From: Paenibacillus_AA sp045062745
Lineage (GTDB): Bacteria > Bacillota > Bacilli > Paenibacillales > NBRC-103111
Assembly (NCBI RefSeq): GCF_045062745.1
Contig: NZ_JBJGED010000007.1
Coordinates: forward strand, 186,001-250,000
Direction: 5' to 3'
Length of the DNA stretch: 64,000 nt
Shown piece after piece: positions 18,631 to 28,705 of this stretch (positions within the stretch are counted from its first letter, which is position 1; each line of letters opens with the position of its first letter). The position numbers were made by a program, and so were the translations under genes. The notes under the pieces are model-generated. The model had not been told where the DNA came from. It ran no database searches and worked only from the letters and a program-made list of their open reading frames with translations.

Positions 18631-18670
18631 CAACAAAGCCGTATTTGTCCAACCGCCGCTCCGATTTGTC
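18631..18670 (+). repeat. Direct repeat, right copy (signalling island boundary)
   Basis: Second copy of the element at 9202-9240, same strand, differing by a one-base insertion and a few substitutions. It lies 36 bases after the last terminator of the signalling cluster. The flanking sequence returns to the GC-rich composition of the glycan-degradation genes immediately after it. Confidence 0.75.
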
Positions 18671-18782
18671 CATTCTTAAGGGTCATTCGAGTCGGTTAAA
18701 ATGAAGGCATTACAGCATAGAGTCGGCTCTCGCTTAGGCAAAGGGGGTGAGTCGTTATGTAAAGACGGTAAAACGATCTAAA

Positions 18783-18798
18783 ATGTAAGCGGTTACCA
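18783..18798 (+). promoter_or_regulatory. cre-like operator upstream of heparinase-type gene
   Basis: ATGTAAGCGGTTACCA matches the cre consensus TGWNANCGNTNWCA at all but one position and has GTAA/TTAC dyad symmetry. It lies 54 bases before the start codon. It resembles the site at 9013-9028 (12 of 15 positions shared). Confidence 0.5.
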
Positions 18799-18852
18799 GA
18801 ATGGCATCCATGCAGGCAGGAACACCAATTTATCAGAAACGAGGAATCTATT

Positions 18853-21800
18853 ATGAACGATTTCGCATGGTTATCGGACCAAAGGTCCGAGCGGCTCCCC
18901 GCAGTCATCAAGCGGGCGGTCGCGATCGCGGTGTTCTTGGTCTTGCTGCTCGCCGCCTCCAAGTCGACTTTTGCCTACACAGATACGAGCAACATGACCG
19001 ATGCGGACTTTTTCGCCAAAATCAATCTCGATTACCCCGGCCTCTCTACGGTCAAAGCGAATGTTCAAAGCGGGGACTATACCTCGGCCAAGGCGAATTT
19101 ACTCACATACTTCAAAAACCGGACCAGTCCCGTCTATTTCACCGTAGGCACCGTCCCGGTTACTGCGCCTATGTCCTCGACGGCCGACGACTTGGTGGGC
19201 TATATCTTCAAATTCACCGACGGGCAAACCCGGAATTTCGCCGGCAATATCGATTGGGCTTACAACTGGTACCCGGACGACCCGAGTCAGTACGGGGGAC
19301 CGCACTATTACATCATGGACTTCATGATGAACTCCATTCTGGCCCCGTCTTACAACGCGCTTTCCGCCGGCGACCCGAAACGGGCGCAATATGCGGACAC
19401 ATGGATGAAATTCACGCTTGAATATCTCACGGACGAAGGCAATTCGCTCGCCTTCGGTGTCGACAACAACCAATTGGACATGGCGAAGCGGATCGCCAAC
19501 TGGATCAGCGCTTACACGGTGTTCAAGAACAGCTCGGTCATCGACGCGAACGGCAACGCCGCCTTTTTGAAGCATATGTGGCAGATGGCCGATATGCTGT
19601 ATAACGGCATTGAAGGGACGAGCGGCAACAACTGGTACATGAGCGCCGTCTGGTCGATCTTCGCCTCGGGGACGTATTTCCCTGAATTCAAGGATGCCGA
19701 GAACTGGCGGGCGCGCAGCGAAGGCGCCACATACAAATATATGTCCAAAAACATGAAGGGCGACGGCATGAACGTCGAACCGGCGGAGGGCTACCATCAC
19801 TACTCGCTGTCGCTCGCCGACCGGCTGCAGAAGCTGGCGGGCATGAACGGTAATCCCGTCCTGGGCGAGCTGGCGGAGCTGCTGGAGCGCGGCGGCGAAG
19901 TGCTGATGGATTTGCGACTGCCGAATTTCGAGACGCCGATGATCGGCGATACCGCGGAAAAGGATTTGAACATCAGCGGCTTGATGAGCGATTACGCCTC
20001 CAATTATGGACGGAGCGATTTCGAGTATATCGCAACGAATGGCGCGTCGGGAACGGTGCCGACCAGCCGCTCTGTACTGTATCCCAACAGCTTCGCGATT
20101 ATGAAGAGCGGATGGGGCACGAACGACAAATATATGGCGATCGAGAACGAGGACACCGACTTTAACGGTTCCCACAGCCATCCGGACGATTTGAGCCTCA
20201 TGATGTACGCGTACGGCAAGCGGCTTGTCGTCGATCCCGGAGTGAACGACTACAACAATAATGCGGCCAGCAACTGGCTGAGGGATACGACGCGGGCGCA
20301 CAATACGATCGAGGTGGACAATTTAACCCAGGGTACGAATGACCGGAAGCATGTCAATTGGGTTTCGAACGGCGGCTTCGACTTTTACCACGGCCAGCAT
20401 AGCGACTATTCGTCGCTCGGGATTGTCCATACCCGGAAAGTGTTTTTCGCCAAGCCCGACTTCTGGATCGTCTCGGATCTCATGACCGGCAGTACGGTGT
20501 CGAGGACGTATCGGCAATATTGGCATTTCATGCCGACGACCGTAACCATGGATCCGACGTCCAAGCGCGCCTCGACAAGCTTCGCGGGCGAAGCGAACGT
20601 CAAGGTGGTGCCGGCCGACCCTTCGTCGTTGACCGGAACGATTCACACGGATGGCTATTACTCCGACGACAGCGGCATAGTAGACAGCGGTGTCCAATAT
20701 GTTCACTACGGCCGGACGGCGACCGGCAGCACGTCGTTCGATACCGTGCTGTTCCCGGAAGCGGCAGGCGCGAACAAAAACGTGACGGTCACGCGCCTGA
20801 CGATGAGCGTGCCCGCCACTACGGCGACGGCGCTCCAAATCGACCAGGACGCCGGCAACAGCGGCAACGTCTCGACCTACTATCTCTCGCATGAAGCGAC
20901 GCCGGGCACGCGCAGCTTCGGGACGTACAACTATAACGGCGAAATCGCCTATGTGGAAAAAACGTCGGCCGGGGCCTTGAAGACGGCGTCGATCGCTAGA
21001 GGCACGCTCCTCAAGGACGGGACAACGAATCTGATCAGCGCCACCGCGACCGTGCAGAACTTATCCGTCCAATATAACGGAACGACACTGGAACTGTACT
21101 CCAGCGATGTGCTGACACCGACGATCACGATCTACGCCCCGGGCGTGACGACCGTGAGGCTGAACGGCAGTGCCATCGGCTTCACGCCGAGCGGCAGCAA
21201 CGTCATCGTAGGCGGCAGCTCGCTGCCGACCAGCGGCACGAGCGTGTTGATCGACAGCTTCGATGTAGCCGGCTTGACGAGCCAGACATGGGATTTCGAG
21301 AACGGACTCGAAACCGGCTGGAAGGAGAAGGTCGGGACGTGGAGCGTGCAGACCCAAGGCACGAGCAAGGTGTACCGCCAGTTCGATAGCAGCCAGGTGA
21401 GCGCGACGACGGTGACGGACAGCAAATGGACCGACGTGCTCGTCGAAGCGAAAGTGACGACGCTGGCCTCGAACGGCAGCTATAACGGGGTGGGCCTGTA
21501 TGCGCGGTACCAGGATCCGGCCAACAACTACTTGTTTCAATATTATACGAACGGCGGGTCACCGCAGCTCATGATCACCAAGAACTTCGACGGCACGAGT
21601 ACGAATCTCGCCAGCGTCGCGTATACGATGAACCATAACACGACCTATACGCTCAAAGCGGTCGTCAGCGGCAACGTGCTGAAGTTCTACGCCAACAACG
21701 TGCTGCAGCTGACCGCATACGACACCGATGTGTTCATTGGCAAGGCCGGGCTGTACGCCCACAGGCGCGATGCGTACTTCGATGACGTGAAGGTGAACGA

Positions 21801-22320
21801 GATCGTCGACGGCGACACGTGGGAGATCGGCAAAGGCCATTTCCTCATCAACAACTTCGAGCTGTTCTCCGACAGCCTGAACGACACGAACTCGGAGATC
21901 CGGACGGTGAACCAAAACGATTGGTACGATTATATCGGAGAGGCGAAGGTGAAGGTCGTCGCTTGGGGGACGGCGCCGGGACGCGCCGGGCTCGTCGCCC
22001 GCTCGCTGGACGGCAACGACGGCTACCGCTTCATCGTCTATAACGATGGCACGACCCGCAAGCTTCGCATCGAGAAGGTCGTGGAAGGCCAACTCGCGGA
22101 CGCCGTGCCGGTCGTACTGGCGGAGAAGGTGTACACGTTCAACACGGGCACCTATTATACGTTCCGGGCTGTAGTCGACGGCGGCATCCTGAAGTTCTTC
22201 GTCAACGGAACGGAAGAGCTGTCCGCTTATGACACGCTCATCCGCAAAGGCGGCTTCGGCATGCACGCCTCGAAGGCGCAAGTCCGATTCGATGATGCAT
22301 CCGTGCAATTGATTCCGTAA
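18853..22320 (+). CDS. Secreted heparinase II/III-type lyase with two lectin-like domains
   Basis: 1155-residue predicted exported polysaccharide lyase. A long N-terminal region with a hydrophobic signal segment (about 22-42) leads to the alpha-toroid domain (about 45-390), then the heparinase II/III-type beta-sandwich (about 400-650). This carries SHSHPDDLSLMM (H441, H443) and AHNTIEVDN, both typical of the family. A further beta region (about 650-810) is followed by two related C-terminal beta-sandwich domains resembling concanavalin-like/DUF1080 binding modules (about 815-980 and 985-1155); each repeats LKFYANN / LKFFVNG and ends in a FDD strand. The substrate is unknown, probably a uronic-acid polymer. 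GAGGAA precedes the ATG. A cre-like site suggests catabolite repression. Confidence 0.85.
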   Translation: MNDFAWLSDQRSERLPAVIKRAVAIAVFLVLLLAASKSTFAYTDTSNMTDADFFAKINLDYPGLSTVKANVQSGDYTSAKANLLTYFKNRTSPVYFTVGTVPVTAPMSSTADDLVGYIFKFTDGQTRNFAGNIDWAYNWYPDDPSQYGGPHYYIMDFMMNSILAPSYNALSAGDPKRAQYADTWMKFTLEYLTDEGNSLAFGVDNNQLDMAKRIANWISAYTVFKNSSVIDANGNAAFLKHMWQMADMLYNGIEGTSGNNWYMSAVWSIFASGTYFPEFKDAENWRARSEGATYKYMSKNMKGDGMNVEPAEGYHHYSLSLADRLQKLAGMNGNPVLGELAELLERGGEVLMDLRLPNFETPMIGDTAEKDLNISGLMSDYASNYGRSDFEYIATNGASGTVPTSRSVLYPNSFAIMKSGWGTNDKYMAIENEDTDFNGSHSHPDDLSLMMYAYGKRLVVDPGVNDYNNNAASNWLRDTTRAHNTIEVDNLTQGTNDRKHVNWVSNGGFDFYHGQHSDYSSLGIVHTRKVFFAKPDFWIVSDLMTGSTVSRTYRQYWHFMPTTVTMDPTSKRASTSFAGEANVKVVPADPSSLTGTIHTDGYYSDDSGIVDSGVQYVHYGRTATGSTSFDTVLFPEAAGANKNVTVTRLTMSVPATTATALQIDQDAGNSGNVSTYYLSHEATPGTRSFGTYNYNGEIAYVEKTSAGALKTASIARGTLLKDGTTNLISATATVQNLSVQYNGTTLELYSSDVLTPTITIYAPGVTTVRLNGSAIGFTPSGSNVIVGGSSLPTSGTSVLIDSFDVAGLTSQTWDFENGLETGWKEKVGTWSVQTQGTSKVYRQFDSSQVSATTVTDSKWTDVLVEAKVTTLASNGSYNGVGLYARYQDPANNYLFQYYTNGGSPQLMITKNFDGTSTNLASVAYTMNHNTTYTLKAVVSGNVLKFYANNVLQLTAYDTDVFIGKAGLYAHRRDAYFDDVKVNEIVDGDTWEIGKGHFLINNFELFSDSLNDTNSEIRTVNQNDWYDYIGEAKVKVVAWGTAPGRAGLVARSLDGNDGYRFIVYNDGTTRKLRIEKVVEGQLADAVPVVLAEKVYTFNTGTYYTFRAVVDGGILKFFVNGTEELSAYDTLIRKGGFGMHASKAQVRFDDASVQLIP

Positions 22321-22351
22321 GCAACGGAAACGCAAGCTCTTGAATAAGCCG

Positions 22352-22380
22352 CGGGCCGCCGAATGGTATTCGGCGGCCCG
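22352..22380. terminator. Bidirectional hairpin between convergent genes
   Basis: CGGGCCGCCGAAT pairs perfectly with ATTCGGCGGCCCG around a 3-base loop. It separates the lyase gene from the convergent ABC transporter gene, 4 bases from the latter's stop. No T tract is present on either side. Confidence 0.65.
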
Positions 22381-22383
22381 TAC

Positions 22384-24297
22384 TCATGCAAGAGAGTGCT
22401 GAAGCGCTTGTTCGTCCGGACTCATCGCTTTCAGCTGTTTCATATACAGGTTGCGATACACGCCGTTTGCAGCGAGTAATTCCCGGTGGTTGCCCTGCTC
22501 TACGATCGTCCCGTGGTCGAGGACGAGAATCTGATCTGCGCGGACGACCGTCGCCAGCCTGTGCGCGATAATGAACGTCGTGCGATCCTTCATGAGCCGC
22601 TCGAGCGCCTCTGTCACGAGCGATTCGGACTCGGCGTCGAGCGCCGAGGTCGCTTCGTCGAGGATCAAGATGCGCGGCTGCTTCAGCAGCGCGCGAGCGA
22701 TCGCGATCCGCTGCTTCTGCCCGCCGGACAATCGGACGCCACGTTCGCCCACAAGCGTCTCGTAGCCGTGCTCCATCTCCATGATGAAGCCATGGGCGTT
22801 GGCCGCCTTGGCTGCGGCTTCGATGTCTTCTCTCGTCGCATCCGGATTGCCGTAACCTATATTCTCGAGCAGCGTACCCGTGAACAGCACATTATCCTGC
22901 ATGACGACGGCGATCTGCCGGCGCAGATCGTACAGATCGAGTTGCCGGATATCCACCCCGTCGAGGAACACGGTGCCTTCATCCGGATCATAGAAGCGGG
23001 GGATTAAGTGAATGAGCGTCGTCTTCCCCGCTCCGCTGGGACCGACGAGAGCGATCACCTCGCCGGGACGCGCCTCGAAGCTGATGTGCTTCAGGGCCGA
23101 TTGGGTTTCCTGCACGGTAGGCGGCGGGTCCATCCGGGTCTTGGGCGGAATCAGATAAAACTTTTTGGCCGGTTTGATCAATTCCACCAGATCCGGATCG
23201 ACAGGGTCGCGATTCGGAACCTTAGGAGCCGGTGACGGGCGATCCATCACATAAGTGAACGAGACGCGCTCGAACCGAATCCCGCCTTTGCACGAGGGCA
23301 GGGGTAAAGCGTTCTCAGGACTCTTAACCTCAGGTTCGATATCCAGAACCTCGAAGATGCGTTCAATGTTGGAGAGCGAGTTCTGGATCGTCGCATTCGC
23401 TTCCGCGAATCGTTGAATCGGGCCGTACAGCTGCCCCAGATAGGCTTGGAAAGCCACGAGCGCCCCGATCGTCAGGTGTCCCCGCAGCACCAGCGTGCCT
23501 CCTGCCAGCCAGATGATCAAGTTGCCGGTTTGCGTGAACGACTGGCTGATACGTCCCAGAGACGAGGCGAGCCGTTGCGCTTGATTGGCGAAGCCGATGT
23601 GGTGCTTCGCTTGCTTTTCGAAGCGCTGCATTTCTTTCGTTTCCTGGTTGTACGACTGCACGACCTTCATGCCGCCGATCCGCTCCACTAGCAGCCCGTT
23701 GATGCGCTCCATCTGCCGATGGACCGTCCGCCATGTTAAGCGAATCCTTACGTTCATGTTCGTGAAGGTCAAGTAGTAGAGCGGGAGCATCCACAACGAC
23801 AGGAGTGCGAGCTGCCAATGCAGCGTGAACAGCATGAAGCCGGCGAACAGCACGAGAAACAGATCGATGATCAAGGTGATAAGCCCGCTCGTTACTATAT
23901 TTTGCGCACCGTTCACGTCGTTGATCACTCTCGAGACGATGCTGCCGACCTGGCGGTTGTCATAGAAGCGCTGGGACAGCAGCTGCATATGGCGGTACAA
24001 CTGGTGCCGGATATCGTACACCATCTGATTGCCCAGCCGGAATGTCGTGGTGCTTCGCAGGAAGTTCAGCCAGATCCCGATTATATACAAGCCGGCCAGC
24101 AAAGCAACAACCTCTCCGAGCGTCCAAGCGCTCGGCTTCCCTGGAAGTACTTCATCGATCAAGATTTTCGTCATCCATGGCGAAATCATCGGCACGGCGA
24201 AGTTCAAGATGCCGAGTCCGATAATGGCCAACAATCGCAGCCGATAAGGCTTCAGAAATACCAGATACCGCTTAAACAGCTTCGTATTGCTCCCCAA
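22384..24297 (-). CDS. ABC exporter, fused membrane and ATPase domains
   Basis: 637-residue half-transporter of the MsbA/LmrA type that should work as a dimer to export lipids, drugs or peptides. Six membrane helices (about 15-310) precede an ATPase domain with Walker A GPSGAGKTT, signature LSGGQKQR, Walker B ILILDEATSALD and the H-loop AHR. Odd feature: between the A-loop strand (FERVSFTY) and the strand before Walker A (LKHISFEARPGE) lies an extra Pro-rich stretch of about 45 residues (about 350-395), where relatives have about ten. It starts at TTG with a GGGGG site about nine bases upstream. It stands alone, convergent with the lyase gene; its substrate is unknown. Confidence 0.9.
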   Translation of the reverse strand: MGSNTKLFKRYLVFLKPYRLRLLAIIGLGILNFAVPMISPWMTKILIDEVLPGKPSAWTLGEVVALLAGLYIIGIWLNFLRSTTTFRLGNQMVYDIRHQLYRHMQLLSQRFYDNRQVGSIVSRVINDVNGAQNIVTSGLITLIIDLFLVLFAGFMLFTLHWQLALLSLWMLPLYYLTFTNMNVRIRLTWRTVHRQMERINGLLVERIGGMKVVQSYNQETKEMQRFEKQAKHHIGFANQAQRLASSLGRISQSFTQTGNLIIWLAGGTLVLRGHLTIGALVAFQAYLGQLYGPIQRFAEANATIQNSLSNIERIFEVLDIEPEVKSPENALPLPSCKGGIRFERVSFTYVMDRPSPAPKVPNRDPVDPDLVELIKPAKKFYLIPPKTRMDPPPTVQETQSALKHISFEARPGEVIALVGPSGAGKTTLIHLIPRFYDPDEGTVFLDGVDIRQLDLYDLRRQIAVVMQDNVLFTGTLLENIGYGNPDATREDIEAAAKAANAHGFIMEMEHGYETLVGERGVRLSGGQKQRIAIARALLKQPRILILDEATSALDAESESLVTEALERLMKDRTTFIIAHRLATVVRADQILVLDHGTIVEQGNHRELLAANGVYRNLYMKQLKAMSPDEQALQHSLA

Positions 24298-24454
24298 TCC
24301 CCCAACCCCCCTGTATCTACGCTCAATAGCACTTCACACAACCTAACACAAAAAATCCCAATAAGAAATGAACGATTCCATCAAAAAACATGGACAATAT
24401 TGGATTTTTAAGTGGAGGCTGTCAGCGGATAGGATAAGGGTTCGAGAACGACGT

Positions 24455-27292
24455 TCACTCGAAGCTCAAGCAAACGGCCGCAACGGTATAAGCCGGCACA
24501 TCGAAAGAAACCATCTCGCGATCGGTCCGAACTTCCGTAGCGTCCGGCATCTTCCGTTCATTCGAATCGACCAAGTAAGCTTCGGACACGGCTTGGAAAA
24601 GACGAAGCTTCACCGTCGTCGGCTGTCCTTCCGTCTCGTAAACGCGGACGATCCAGCGACTCCCGTCATGATCCTCCGGCATCTTCACGGCGGATACGGC
24701 CACCGATCCTTCCATCAGCTGCAGGAAGGTGGAGCGGGTCGACTTCTTGCCGCCGTGCGCCGTTCCCGACAGCACGCTGAGCGGGTGGTTGAACCGGTAT
24801 GCGGTTTCGATAATTTCACGGTTGCTCTTGAAGTCGACTACGCTTACCGCCAAGCTGATTTTGTGATGATTGCCGAGCTCCGGATACGGGTCGGGGTCGA
24901 AGGAGCTGCGAATTAACGAGACCGACAGCGAATCGTCCGTGCCGCGAAATCCGTATTTATTGGTCGTCACGACCATGACCCGTGGTTTTCCTTCATCCTG
25001 CTGCATGCCGAGCGCCCAACTGTTGCCCGGCACGTCCATTTCAAGCGGCTGGCGCTCGATGACGCCGAAGGGGACATCGTATTTGTACGAGCTGCACTCG
25101 TGGGCAAGCGGCCAATGGAAGTTCAGCTGGGGAATGCTGTGGCCTGGTTTGCCGATCTCCTGCCAATCGCATTCGGCTTGGAAGTGGAGATACGGGCTGT
25201 TCCGGTCGAGCGAGACCGCCACCTTCAATGTGGAGCGGCCGAATTCGAGCTCGTAGCTGAGCGACTGGCGCAGTGTTCCTTGCTCCGCTTTTTTCAACTT
25301 GACGTTCTGATGCACGCTCGCGATGCTCATGTAGCGGCCGACCCACCAAGCGCTCATGCCTTTGTTCGGGTCCTCCTGAATCAGGCGGAACAGGCCGGCC
25401 GGGCGCGACCGGTCAATCATTTCTTCGCCGGAAGGCTTATGGACCATCGATACGACGGTCGCATCGAGGGAGTTGAACGTTACTTTGAGTATCTCATTTT
25501 CCAGGACGAACTGGTCTTCACGATCTACCCGCGGATCGGCCGGCAAGAACGGTTTCACCGCATCATCACCTGGAGATATGGTGTACGTGGCGTACCCGCA
25601 TGCCGGCACATTGGCGTGAATGAGCAGCCGCATATAATGATGGCCCCAGTAGCTGTTAAAGTTATGGTCGATCAATTGATATGCCGCATCGTTCCCTTCA
25701 CCGTCCCGGACGAGCAGCGTCCGGATCGGAGTCTTCCAGTCCCACAGGATGAACTCTACCGGTTCCTCGCGGACATGAAGTGAGGGGTTGAAAATATGCA
25801 CGATCCTCGTAAGGCCGTTCCCGCGCTCGACTTGTGTAATTTTATACGCCATCGTACCGAATCCCGCGCCGGCGCCTTCGGATACCGATAGCTTATCTTC
25901 CGGTCCTCCCAGATGGGAGGTGTCTATGCTCGCGGCGATGCGTTCCAAGGCCAGCTTGCGGTTCGTGCCCGCGATCGCCATCGTATTCTGAAACAAGCCG
26001 AGCGCATGTTCGCGGGTTTCGATCACGCCTGAGCCGGGCAGGATGTCGTGAAATTGATTGAACAACACGTTTCTCCAAGCCTCCTCGTACGCCGCTCGAG
26101 GGTAGGTGAAGCCAGTCGCCGCCGCTGCCGCGGAGCTGAACAATTCGGCCTCGTTCAAGGCGGCTTCACCGATCCGGTTGGCCGTTTTGATCCGTGTCTG
26201 GGACGTGTAACATCCGGTGAAGACGAAGTTGAGCTCGCCGCGGACGACCGGGAGCCGATCGCTCAACGGTTCCAACAGCTTGTAATAATCGGCATACGTG
26301 CCAAAGTGAATCGTCGGGTAAACCGGCCAATCCGTCATATCCTTCAGCCGCTCCAAGTCCCGCCTCGTCGGACCGCCTCCGTGATCTCCAACCCCATAAA
26401 CGTGCAGATGCGTCTTCAAGCCGGTTTGCCGGCATATATCAGGCACATACGAGCCAAGCATCGGCTGGGTGGAGTCGATGTACCAGGTCGGCTCGCGGTA
26501 CACGAGGATCGACCGGCCGGACGGCGCCTCCCAGCGGTAGGCGATATGCCCGTCGAAGCCCCGGCAATGGTAATAAAACTTGACGCCGCCGTTCGCGAGA
26601 ATTTCCGGTACATGAAGGCTATGTCCGAACGTATCCGGCTCGAAATCGAGATTCAAGCGGTCCGCCTCGATGTCGAACAGGCTGGACAAGTATCGTCTCG
26701 CATACAGCAAATGCCTGGTCAAGCTCTCCCCGCTCGGCATGTTTTTGTCCGCTTCCACCCAGTGCGACGCCGAGACCTCCCAACGACCCTCCCGGACCCG
26801 AGTCTTAATTTCCTCCAGCATTTCCGGCGCATACTGCTCGACGATCCGATAGATCGACGCCTGGGACTGGGAAAACCGGAAGAACGGATATTCCTCCATT
26901 AATTTCAGCATCGTGCGGAACGTATCCAGCGTCACCGCTACCGTCTCGTCCCAGGGCCACATCCAGTTCATATCGATGTGGGCATGCGCGACACAGAGGA
27001 TGTCGTAGCTCTTCGCCTCCGAAGCAAGTCCGCTCAGCATCTGTTCGGCATGCAGCGCGGTCTGTTTGGTGATGACTCCTTCTTCGGCGATCCGGCCTTC
27101 CACATAGGTCAGTGACGTTTCAATTTGGGGATTGAACTTCCGATCATGGACCTTTGACAGTTCATGAGCAAATACCAGCTGCGAAATAATCCGCTCGCCC
27201 CAATAGCCCGGCGAGGACTTGATTTTCTCATCCCAGTAGCTTTGGGGCACGGAGCCGAGGAGCTGCCTTAACCGTGAATCGATCGATTGCAT
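24455..27292 (-). CDS. Alpha-mannosidase, GH38 family
   Basis: 945-residue retaining alpha-mannosidase, cytosolic as no signal peptide is seen. The N-terminal GH38 deacetylase-like barrel carries the metal motif HAHIDMNW (H103, H105 or D107 as ligands) and the nucleophile D220 in EPDTFGHS. Also visible are YHCRGFD and GVGDHGGGPTRRD. The central helical and C-terminal beta domains complete the family's usual length. It would trim mannose from imported oligosaccharides such as N-glycan fragments. It is divergent from the GntR/LacI-type regulator at 27416, with a shared 123-base control region, so that regulator is its probable controller (inference). A GGAGGG site supports the start. Confidence 0.93.
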   Translation of the reverse strand: MQSIDSRLRQLLGSVPQSYWDEKIKSSPGYWGERIISQLVFAHELSKVHDRKFNPQIETSLTYVEGRIAEEGVITKQTALHAEQMLSGLASEAKSYDILCVAHAHIDMNWMWPWDETVAVTLDTFRTMLKLMEEYPFFRFSQSQASIYRIVEQYAPEMLEEIKTRVREGRWEVSASHWVEADKNMPSGESLTRHLLYARRYLSSLFDIEADRLNLDFEPDTFGHSLHVPEILANGGVKFYYHCRGFDGHIAYRWEAPSGRSILVYREPTWYIDSTQPMLGSYVPDICRQTGLKTHLHVYGVGDHGGGPTRRDLERLKDMTDWPVYPTIHFGTYADYYKLLEPLSDRLPVVRGELNFVFTGCYTSQTRIKTANRIGEAALNEAELFSSAAAAATGFTYPRAAYEEAWRNVLFNQFHDILPGSGVIETREHALGLFQNTMAIAGTNRKLALERIAASIDTSHLGGPEDKLSVSEGAGAGFGTMAYKITQVERGNGLTRIVHIFNPSLHVREEPVEFILWDWKTPIRTLLVRDGEGNDAAYQLIDHNFNSYWGHHYMRLLIHANVPACGYATYTISPGDDAVKPFLPADPRVDREDQFVLENEILKVTFNSLDATVVSMVHKPSGEEMIDRSRPAGLFRLIQEDPNKGMSAWWVGRYMSIASVHQNVKLKKAEQGTLRQSLSYELEFGRSTLKVAVSLDRNSPYLHFQAECDWQEIGKPGHSIPQLNFHWPLAHECSSYKYDVPFGVIERQPLEMDVPGNSWALGMQQDEGKPRVMVVTTNKYGFRGTDDSLSVSLIRSSFDPDPYPELGNHHKISLAVSVVDFKSNREIIETAYRFNHPLSVLSGTAHGGKKSTRSTFLQLMEGSVAVSAVKMPEDHDGSRWIVRVYETEGQPTTVKLRLFQAVSEAYLVDSNERKMPDATEVRTDREMVSFDVPAYTVAAVCLSFE

Positions 27293-27341
27293 TCCAATCC
27301 CTCCATCCTTAAATTGAATACCTATATGCCCAATATATCAC

Positions 27342-27364
27342 ATACCAAATTTGTATATTGGTAT
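27342..27364. promoter_or_regulatory. Putative operator in divergent promoter region
   Basis: ATACCAA and TTGGTAT form a perfect inverted repeat spaced by nine AT-rich bases, midway between the mannosidase and regulator genes. Size and composition suit a GntR-type dimer. A possible TACACT -10 element for the regulator lies at 27375-27380. Confidence 0.55.
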
Positions 27365-27415
27365 TTTTGTGTGCTACACTTATGCATATTGCACGTGAAC
27401 GGAGGATAGACATAG

Positions 27416-28564
27416 GTGAACCGCGACACGAAACGCATTCCATTATACTTTCAAATCCGAGACTATATTCTTGAGCAAATTCACAGGGACCATTGGCGCG
27501 TGGACGATCAGCTGCCTACGGAAGCGGAATTGGCCGTTCAGTTCGACGTAAGCCGGTTTACGGTCAAAAAAGCGCTGTCCGAGCTCGTGCGGCATGGCCT
27601 CGTCTATCGCATTCAGGGAAAAGGGACTTACATCAAGGGCACGGCTCCTGACGCGCGCGAGAATCATTCGCAATCGGCGGAGCCTCCGGGCGGAGCGGCG
27701 TTCCGACCTGTCGTTTTTGTGTGTCCGAACGTTCAGAGCGCTTTGGCCGCGAACATCTTGGCCGGCATCGAAGAGCAGCTCTCGGGGAACGGCTGCCAGG
27801 TCGTGTATCGGTCATCCCGGAACGAGCCGGAGACCGAGCGCCGCATTTTGCAGGAGAGCGTACGACTGGGTGCGAAAGGCATCATTGTGTTTCCGGTCGA
27901 CGGCGAGTCCTACAGCGAAGAATTGCTGCGCCTCACGCTGAACCAATTTCCGGTCGTCGTGATCGACCGCTACCTGCGCGGGGTCGAGACGAACTGTGTC
28001 TGTTCCGATCACGCCGGAGGCGCATTCGATGCCACATCGTATTTGCTCGGGCAGGGGCATACCAACATCGCCTTCGTTTCCGTACACGGCCGGACCACGA
28101 CGAGCCTGGAAGATCGATTGACCGGTTATGAGCGGGCGCTCGCCCAGCATCATATCCCGGTAGACCATCACCGCTGTCTCTTCGAACTGGCAGCCGATCG
28201 CCGCGAGGAGGAAGTCCCGTTGGATTGGAGAGCGACTGTTCAATCGTTCTTGGAACGTAACCGCGATGTCACCGCGGTGTTCGCGGCAACAACAGCGAGC
28301 GGGCTTGCGGTCCTGGAGGCCGCGGAGGCGCTGGGTATCCGGGTGCCGGAGCAGCTGTCGGTCCTTTTTTTCGACGATTATGTACATTCCTCGCTCTCCC
28401 GCATCCCGCCCAGCTGTATCGTTCAGCCCGAACACGAGATCGGCGAGGAGGCGGCGAAACTGCTGCTGTCCGTCATGGACAACCCCTTGCAGGAACGGAG
28501 GAAAATTGTACTTCCTACACGTCTGGTGCTGCGTCAATCGACGGCCGTGCCTCTTCGGGAGTAA
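27416..28564 (+). CDS. GntR-LacI hybrid transcription regulator (AraR-like)
   Basis: 382 residues: an N-terminal GntR winged helix (about 5-75, PLYFQIRDYILEQI ... LPTEAELAVQFDVSRFTVKKAL), then a LacI-type periplasmic-binding-protein sensor (about 95-380). This is the domain plan of AraR of Bacillus subtilis, a sugar-released repressor. It probably represses the divergent alpha-mannosidase gene and its own gene through the palindrome at 27342-27364, with a mannose-type sugar as inducer (inference). A GTG start is supported by GGAGG ten bases upstream. A terminator follows the gene. Confidence 0.9.
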   Translation: MNRDTKRIPLYFQIRDYILEQIHRDHWRVDDQLPTEAELAVQFDVSRFTVKKALSELVRHGLVYRIQGKGTYIKGTAPDARENHSQSAEPPGGAAFRPVVFVCPNVQSALAANILAGIEEQLSGNGCQVVYRSSRNEPETERRILQESVRLGAKGIIVFPVDGESYSEELLRLTLNQFPVVVIDRYLRGVETNCVCSDHAGGAFDATSYLLGQGHTNIAFVSVHGRTTTSLEDRLTGYERALAQHHIPVDHHRCLFELAADRREEEVPLDWRATVQSFLERNRDVTAVFAATTASGLAVLEAAEALGIRVPEQLSVLFFDDYVHSSLSRIPPSCIVQPEHEIGEEAAKLLLSVMDNPLQERRKIVLPTRLVLRQSTAVPLRE

Positions 28565-28630
28565 TTGTTCGGCTTATTTGTGCCGAATCACCAACCTGCG
28601 TTAATAGTTCAGTGAACTTCACGACCAAGA

Positions 28631-28665
28631 ACCTTTGAAGAGATCGGCTTCAGAGGTTTTTTCTT
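28631..28665 (+). terminator. Rho-independent terminator
   Basis: ACCTTTGAAG pairs with CTTCAGAGGT (one wobble) and is followed by a run of T. It lies about 66 bases after the regulator gene. Confidence 0.85.
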
Positions 28666-28705
28666 ATTCCAGAATAACAAAGGAAATGTAAAGCCCGTCT
28701 ATTCC

